In this document: one piece after another, positions 7,270-11,526 of the stretch
How the letters are laid out: the number at the start of each line of letters is the position of its first letter
Numbering within the stretch: the stretch's first letter is position 1
Assembly (NCBI GenBank): GCA_946007445.1
Contig: CAMGAL010000035.1
Location: 1 to 11,526, forward strand
DNA from: an uncultured Mediterranea sp.
GTDB lineage: Bacteria; Bacteroidota; Bacteroidia; Bacteroidales; Bacteroidaceae
Length of the DNA stretch: 11,526 nucleotides
Reading direction: 5' to 3'
Position numbers and translations under genes: made by a program
Notes under the pieces: generated by a model
Seen by the model: only the letters and a program-made list of their open reading frames with translations
The model's database searches: none
Told to the model about the DNA's origin: nothing

Positions 7270-9639
7270 CTATGGCTCCTTGGATGATGGACGCACCGCC
7301 CGCTGCAGGAAGTAGGCGGCACTGAGCACCTTCTTGCGGAGCATGGGGTGCAGCTGGGGCGTAGCCTTCAGAAAGGCCTCCACCGCTGCGGCAGCTTCTC
7401 GCGTGCGGTGTCCGGCCAGCAGGTTGCTGCACCAGTTGGCGGGGAAGAAGATGTCGCCTGTGCGCTGTATGTCGGGCAGCCACTCCAAGGCCGGCACGAT
7501 GTACTTCACCGAAGCGGCATCGCGCAGCGGGTGGTTCAGGTAGTAGAGCACCGAGAGTGTCCAAGGCTCGATGCGGCGTGCCGATGGCTCGGATAGGGAG
7601 TGGAAGAGCGAGTCGCGTGCGGCCTCGGAGGCCACCACCGCCCGTGCCACGAACTCAAACTGGCGCAGCCTGTCGCCGTCGCCGATGCGGGTGCGTTGCT
7701 GCTCCACCAGGCTCTCCGCCCTCTCGGGCAGGCGCACGGCCAGCTCGTAGGTCAGGGTCATGTAGTCGTTGATGGAGAGGCGGCTGTCGCTCCCGGCCTG
7801 CCAGAGTGTGAGCAGGTAGTGGGTGACCGCAGGCGCGTAGGCGTGGCGCATCAGCAGGCGGAGCAGCTGTGTGCGCACCGAGGGGAGCCGATGGCCATCG
7901 GCCATCTCCATCAGCAGTTCGAGCTCGTGCTCCATCGTCGCGCCCGGCTCCCTCCCCAAGAGGTTCAGCGGCTCAGACAGATAGCCCACCAACGTGGAGG
8001 CCGTCAGCAGTTCGCCCTCCTGCTGCAACGAGGCGAGCAGAAATGCCAACCACCGTCCTTCGGCTATCCGGCCGGCGCAGTAGTTCTCATACAGGGTCAT
8101 CAGCAGTGCCTGGCGGGCCGTGGGCTCCGTCTCTTGCGGCCAGTAGGCCATCAGGCTGTCTGTCTGCCGGGGCGACATCTCCAGATAGCCATAGAGGGCG
8201 TCGTCTCGGCCGTCCAGGTAGGATTGGGCCGATAGATGCGGCCAGTACTCCTCGTCCACCCACTCCCGGCTGAAGGCCTTGAGGTCGGCCGGAGTCTCGG
8301 CGTCGAGTATCTCCACCAGGTCGTTCCAGGTGGCGTTGCCATACCGATAGCTCTTCAGGTAGGTGCGTATGCCCCGTTGGAACGCCTCTTTCCCCATCAT
8401 GCCCACCATGCGGCGCATCATGACGGGCGCTTTGTTGTAGATGATGGTGTTGTACACCAGTCCGGCGTAGCGCATGTTGTCCAAGGGCTGGCGGATGCTG
8501 GTGCGCCCCTCGGTGCGATCCAGCGACACGGCCGCCGCCTTGTAGGTCTTCAGCCAGTTGAGGCGATGGTTGATGTCGGGGAAGAGGGGAGCCGTGATTT
8601 CGGCTGCAAAGTAGTTGGCAAAGACCTCCTTGGTCCATACGTCGTCAAACCACTTCATCGTGACGGCATCGCCAAACCACATGTGGCTGGTCTCGTGGGC
8701 AATCAGCTCCGTGCGGCGCAGCACCTCGTCGGGCGTGGGGTGCGCGGGGAGGAACAGGGTGTTGTCGTTGTAGAACGTGGCGCCGGCATGTTCCATACCC
8801 CCGAACTGGAAGCCGGGCAGCACCACAAAGTCGTACTTGGCAAAGGGGTAGGGCATCCCCGTGAACTCCTCCTGCCAGCGGATGGCAAAGGCTATCTGAC
8901 GGGCTATCTCGGGCAGCTGGGCCACGCGGCTCTCGTCGGTCTCGCGGTAGTAGGCCCCCAAGCGGTGCTCGGGAAAATAGCGGTACTGGAAGTCGCCGGC
9001 GGCAAACGCGAACAGGTAGGTGGGCAATGGTTCGGTGGGGGCGAACTCCACCTTTCGGCGTTCGTACTGCTGCTCTTCGCGCACCACAGGTCCGTTGGAC
9101 ACGGCCTTCCAGGCGGCAGGCAGCTCCAGCGTGAGCGAGAAGGAGGCCTTCAGGTCGGGCTGGTCGAAGCAGGGGAAGGCCGTATGGGCGCGGTCGGGCA
9201 CGAAGAGCGAGTAGAGGTAGTCGTCGCGTCGGTTGAGGGCCTGGCTGCCGGCTGTGAACTCGATGTCAATCTCGTTGAGGCCCCGTCGGGTGGCTGACGG
9301 AGGGATAAGCAGGTGGTCGTGGGCCGTGCTCCATGGGCACGCTTCCCCATTGATCCGTACGTTGCGCACCCGTTCATCCGGACTCCGAAAGTCCAGCACA
9401 ATCTCTTGTCGCTCGCGGAGCACCAGGTGCAGCCGTTCGTGCGCCACGATGGCCTCGTCGCGCCGGGTGGGTATCACAAAGCGCAGTTTATAGGCTAAGC
9501 TGTCTATCGCTTCCTTGCGTCGGATGGCCAACTCCTGTGAGACACCTTCCTCCACCGGTTGTTTTTCTGGGCCGGGAGTCGCTGCCCCTGCTGCCAGCGC
9601 CCCCATCAGCCACCAAATGATGATTCCGATTGTTTTCAT
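7270..9639 (-). CDS. Secreted M1-family zinc aminopeptidase
   Basis: This 789-residue metallopeptidase would remove N-terminal residues from peptides outside the cytoplasm. A signal peptide is visible: Met-Lys, a hydrophobic core (4-18) and small residues AGAA (17-20) with no lipobox Cys. The catalytic domain has GMEHAG (281-286) at the place of the M1 exopeptidase motif GxMEN, then zinc site HETSH (315-319) with Glu338 exactly 18 residues after the second His, general base Glu316, and the likely transition-state Tyr401 in IYNKAP. The remaining ~380 residues are the expected helical C-terminal region. The frame continues upstream to a GTG at 9714, but that part is translated repeat DNA; the ATG at 9639 begins the signal peptide. 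The leader holds a long hairpin-forming repeat. It is downstream of dnaX on the same strand, and its 3' end meets the helix-hairpin-helix gene. Confidence 0.93.
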   Translation of the reverse strand: MKTIGIIIWWLMGALAAGAATPGPEKQPVEEGVSQELAIRRKEAIDSLAYKLRFVIPTRRDEAIVAHERLHLVLRERQEIVLDFRSPDERVRNVRINGEACPWSTAHDHLLIPPSATRRGLNEIDIEFTAGSQALNRRDDYLYSLFVPDRAHTAFPCFDQPDLKASFSLTLELPAAWKAVSNGPVVREEQQYERRKVEFAPTEPLPTYLFAFAAGDFQYRYFPEHRLGAYYRETDESRVAQLPEIARQIAFAIRWQEEFTGMPYPFAKYDFVVLPGFQFGGMEHAGATFYNDNTLFLPAHPTPDEVLRRTELIAHETSHMWFGDAVTMKWFDDVWTKEVFANYFAAEITAPLFPDINHRLNWLKTYKAAAVSLDRTEGRTSIRQPLDNMRYAGLVYNTIIYNKAPVMMRRMVGMMGKEAFQRGIRTYLKSYRYGNATWNDLVEILDAETPADLKAFSREWVDEEYWPHLSAQSYLDGRDDALYGYLEMSPRQTDSLMAYWPQETEPTARQALLMTLYENYCAGRIAEGRWLAFLLASLQQEGELLTASTLVGYLSEPLNLLGREPGATMEHELELLMEMADGHRLPSVRTQLLRLLMRHAYAPAVTHYLLTLWQAGSDSRLSINDYMTLTYELAVRLPERAESLVEQQRTRIGDGDRLRQFEFVARAVVASEAARDSLFHSLSEPSARRIEPWTLSVLYYLNHPLRDAASVKYIVPALEWLPDIQRTGDIFFPANWCSNLLAGHRTREAAAAVEAFLKATPQLHPMLRKKVLSAAYFLQRAVRPSSKEP

Positions 9640-9657
9640 TGGGTTCTTTGTTTTTTT

Positions 9658-9774
9658 GGGGAGATAAAGGGAGATAGAGGAGATAAAGGAAGATAAAGGC
9701 CAATACTCTGACACTTATCTCCTTAATAATCTCCCTTTATCTCCTTTTATCTCCCTTTATCTCCCTTTATCTCC
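9658..9774. repeat. Palindromic minisatellite (10-base period) between dnaX and the peptidase gene
   Basis: The right arm (about 9717-9774) contains tandem copies of CTCCCTTTAT at 9731-9740, 9751-9760 and 9761-9770, a one-mismatch copy at 9741-9750, and partial copies at both ends. The left arm (9658-9699) holds the reverse complement in imperfect copies (GAGATAAAGG at 9661-9670, GAGATAGAGG at 9671-9680, then two shifted copies). The outer 17 bases, 9660-9676 and 9758-9774, are perfect reverse complements; the inner parts pair with small bulges around a loop near 9700-9716. It starts at the dnaX stop codon and ends 18 bases before the peptidase ATG. Read on the minus strand, the base after the hairpin leads into an A-run, not a U-run, so it does not look like a standard terminator of dnaX. 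Confidence 0.85.
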
Positions 9775-10133
9775 TAAGAATACAACTCCAACCCAAACGC
9801 CTCCTTCAGCTGCATCAGCGCCTCATTCTTGGCCGCCATCATCTGAAACTTCTCCACGCGTCCGAAGGCCTTCTTCTCCGTGGCCTCGCTGATGCGTATC
9901 TGCAGCGACGCCTGCCGGTTGTGCAGCCGCTCTTGCAGGTAGGCCTGTATGGCCGGCTGCTGTGCCTTGAACTCGCCCGCTACCAGGTCGTTGTCCACCA
10001 CCAGCTCGCACGTGGTGGGGTTGAGCTGCCGGAGGTGGATGCCCTGCATCCGCTTGGTCAGTGCTATCTGCTCGTGGGGCAGGCGCGAGGCATACTCCAG
10101 CCAGTAGTAGTTGGCCTCCTGCTCGGCTGCGGG
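9774..10133 (-). pseudogene. dnaX: C-terminal tau-domain part of dnaX, in the -1 frame
   Basis: This segment continues dnaX in a different reading frame. Read from about 10133 it gives PAAEQEANYYWLEYASRLPH and on to a C-terminus ending FGLELYS, including RISEATEKKAFGR and EKFQMMAAKNEALMQLKEAFG, which resemble the conserved end of Bacteroidota DnaX. The frame is open from about 10383 down to the TAG at 9774-9776, but no ATG, GTG or TTG occurs in it before the ATG at 10049, so it is not a natural separate gene. It needs a -1 shift relative to the upstream dnaX frame. It can be a sequence error, a real frameshift mutation, or the product of ribosomal frameshifting. The ATG at 10049 would begin a 91-residue peptide that drops the conserved YYW segment. 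Confidence 0.85.
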
Positions 10134-11512
10134 CGGATGGCGATGCCCAACTTGCTGCCGTCCACCACCGGTATGCGCGGCTCGTCCCGCTGCTGCTGCA
10201 AGATGCCGGGGGTGGGGTGCACCTCCGCCCGTGGGGCGGCGGGTTGCTTGGCGGCAGGTTGCTTGGCCGCAGGCTGTTTGGCCGTTGGCGGGGCGGGAGC
10301 CGGTGTCGGGGTGGCTATGGGTGCGGCGGCAGGCTGTGCGGCCGGCTGCGCCGACTGATGGAATAGGGGTTTTATCTCTTGCTTAGGGCCACGCCCACCA
10401 GCCGGAGAGTCGTCGGCAGCGGCCGTCAGCTGAGCCACCTGGATGAGTGTCAGCTCCACCAGCAGTCGCTTGTTCTTGCTCGTGCGGTAGTTGAGGTCGC
10501 AGTCGTTGCACAGCTTCATGGCCTTGTAGAGGAAGGGGAGCGGGCAGTGGCGAGCCTGCTCCAGATAGCGCTGGCGGATGCCGGCACCCACCTGCAGCAG
10601 GGGCAGTGTGCCCTCGTCGCGGCTCACTAACAGGTCGCGCAGGTGCGAGGCCAGTCCGTTGATGAAGTGGCTGCCGTCGAAGCCCTTGTCCAGCACCTCG
10701 TTGAAGAGCAGCAGCGACTCGCTCACCTGTCCGGCCAGCAGGTGGTCGGTCAGGCGGAAGTAGTACTCGTAGTCCAGCACATTGAGGTTCTCGATGACAC
10801 CCTGATAGCTGATGTTCCCGCCCGTGAAGCTCACCACCTGGTCGAAGATGGAGAGGGCGTCGCGCATACCGCCGTCGGCCTTCTGGGCAATGACGTGTAG
10901 CGCCTCGGGCTCGGCCGTGATGCCCTCGCGGTCGGCTACATGAGCCAGGTGGGCCACAATCTCCTCCACCCCGATGCGGCAGAAGTCATAGATCTGGCAG
11001 CGCGACAGGATGGTGGGCAGTATCTTGTGTTTCTCCGTGGTGGCCAGGATGAAGATGGCGTGGCGGGGCGGCTCCTCCAGCGTCTTGAGGAACGCATTGA
11101 AGGCCGATGTGGAGAGCATGTGTACCTCGTCGATGATGTACACCTTGTATCGGCCTATCTGCGGCGGGATGCGCACCTGGTCCACCAGCTGGCGGATGTC
11201 GTCCACCGAGTTGTTCGACGCGGCATCCAGCTCGTGGATGTTGTAGGAACGCTGTTCGTTGAAGGCCCGGCACGACTCACACTCGTTGCACGCCTCGCCG
11301 TCGGCGGTGGGCTGCAGGCAGTTGATGGTCTTGGCAAAGATGCGGGCGCAGGTGGTCTTGCCCACACCCCGCGGACCGCAAAAGAGGTAGGCATGAGCCA
11401 GTTTGCCCGAGGCAATGGCATTCTTCAGCGTGGTGGTCAGCGCCCGCTGCCCCACCACCGTCTCAAAGGTAGCCGGGCGGTACTTGCGAGCCGATACAAG
11501 GTAGTTTTCCAT
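10064..11512 (-). CDS. dnaX: DNA polymerase III subunit tau/gamma, frame broken near the C-terminus
   Basis: This 482-residue frame encodes the clamp-loader ATPase that loads the sliding clamp at replication forks. Motifs: Walker A GPRGVGKT (46-53), four zinc cysteines (65, 75, 78, 81), Walker B IIDEVH (126-131), the SRC arginine-finger motif (170-172), GGMRDALS (214-221) of the sensor-2 region, the domain III helices to about residue 365, then a Pro/Ala/Gln-rich linker with three AKQPA repeats. Residues up to about DGSKLGIAIR (451-460) look native. The last ~22 residues, SRRPTTTGWSMP and on, are an out-of-frame reading of the conserved C-terminal domain, which resumes in the -1 frame. The start ATG at 11512 fits the family N-terminus (MENYLVSARKYRP). 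As written, the product is a gamma-like short form. The promoter lies outside the window. Confidence 0.93.
   Translation of the reverse strand: MENYLVSARKYRPATFETVVGQRALTTTLKNAIASGKLAHAYLFCGPRGVGKTTCARIFAKTINCLQPTADGEACNECESCRAFNEQRSYNIHELDAASNNSVDDIRQLVDQVRIPPQIGRYKVYIIDEVHMLSTSAFNAFLKTLEEPPRHAIFILATTEKHKILPTILSRCQIYDFCRIGVEEIVAHLAHVADREGITAEPEALHVIAQKADGGMRDALSIFDQVVSFTGGNISYQGVIENLNVLDYEYYFRLTDHLLAGQVSESLLLFNEVLDKGFDGSHFINGLASHLRDLLVSRDEGTLPLLQVGAGIRQRYLEQARHCPLPFLYKAMKLCNDCDLNYRTSKNKRLLVELTLIQVAQLTAAADDSPAGGRGPKQEIKPLFHQSAQPAAQPAAAPIATPTPAPAPPTAKQPAAKQPAAKQPAAPRAEVHPTPGILQQQRDEPRIPVVDGSKLGIAIRPQPSRRPTTTGWSMPRACPTSR
10238..10282 (-). repeat. Three 15-base tandem repeats in the dnaX linker
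   Basis: Codons 411-425 of dnaX encode AKQPA three times in a row through 15-base units that differ at a few bases. They lie in the low-complexity Pro/Ala linker between the clamp-loader part and the C-terminal domain. In-frame repeats of this type can change linker length without breaking the gene. Confidence 0.8.
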
Positions 11513-11526
11513 AATCTATCAGAACT

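Noticed and set aside
8236..9297. Open frame on the plus strand (353 codons) inside the peptidase gene
   Set aside because: It is antisense to the conserved catalytic domain, including the zinc site, and has no recognisable features.
9640..9714. GTG start giving a 25-residue longer peptidase
   Set aside because: The extension is translated repeat DNA, while the ATG at 9639 begins a clean signal peptide.
9658..9774. CRISPR array or intrinsic terminator
   Set aside because: The units are 10 bases with no unique spacers and with inverted arms, so it is not CRISPR; no T-run follows the hairpin in the direction of dnaX transcription.

Overview
This window looks like a chromosomal housekeeping region from a GC-rich member of the Bacteroidales (phylum Bacteroidota). 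Three things point there. The FolP, DacA, MurF and DnaX proteins resemble Bacteroides-type versions. A folP gene sits directly before a diadenylate cyclase gene, an arrangement I recall as usual in this phylum. Four promoter-like TANNTTTG boxes (the Bacteroidota -7 element) lie just upstream of genes that otherwise lack Shine-Dalgarno sequences. I place it no lower than order. I see no phage, insertion sequence, CRISPR array, tRNA or rRNA.

Layout. Positions 19-3046 hold a tight minus-strand operon transcribed folP > dacA > tcdA > lolD-like, with gaps of 14, 3 and 11 bases. It combines folate synthesis, c-di-AMP synthesis, tRNA modification and an ABC ATPase of the lipoprotein-export type. A 169-base divergent promoter region separates it from murF (plus strand, peptidoglycan synthesis). 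murF overlaps tail to tail by 32 bases with a small VanZ-family membrane protein gene on the minus strand. A compact divergent promoter region, whose two -7 boxes form a perfect inverted repeat, separates that gene from a plus-strand pair: a sodium-dependent transporter of the NSS family and a membrane-anchored protein with several helix-hairpin-helix motifs. This pair meets, with one base between stop codons, a minus-strand gene for a secreted M1 metallopeptidase. Upstream of the peptidase lies an unusual 10-base-period palindromic repeat that begins at the stop codon of dnaX. dnaX (DNA polymerase III tau/gamma) fills the rest of the window on the minus strand.

The most notable points are a -1 frame break in dnaX that separates its conserved C-terminal domain from the ATPase part, the long palindromic minisatellite forming the peptidase leader, and the inverted-repeat divergent promoter. 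The genes themselves belong to known families. I did not find convincing evidence of an undescribed multi-gene system.
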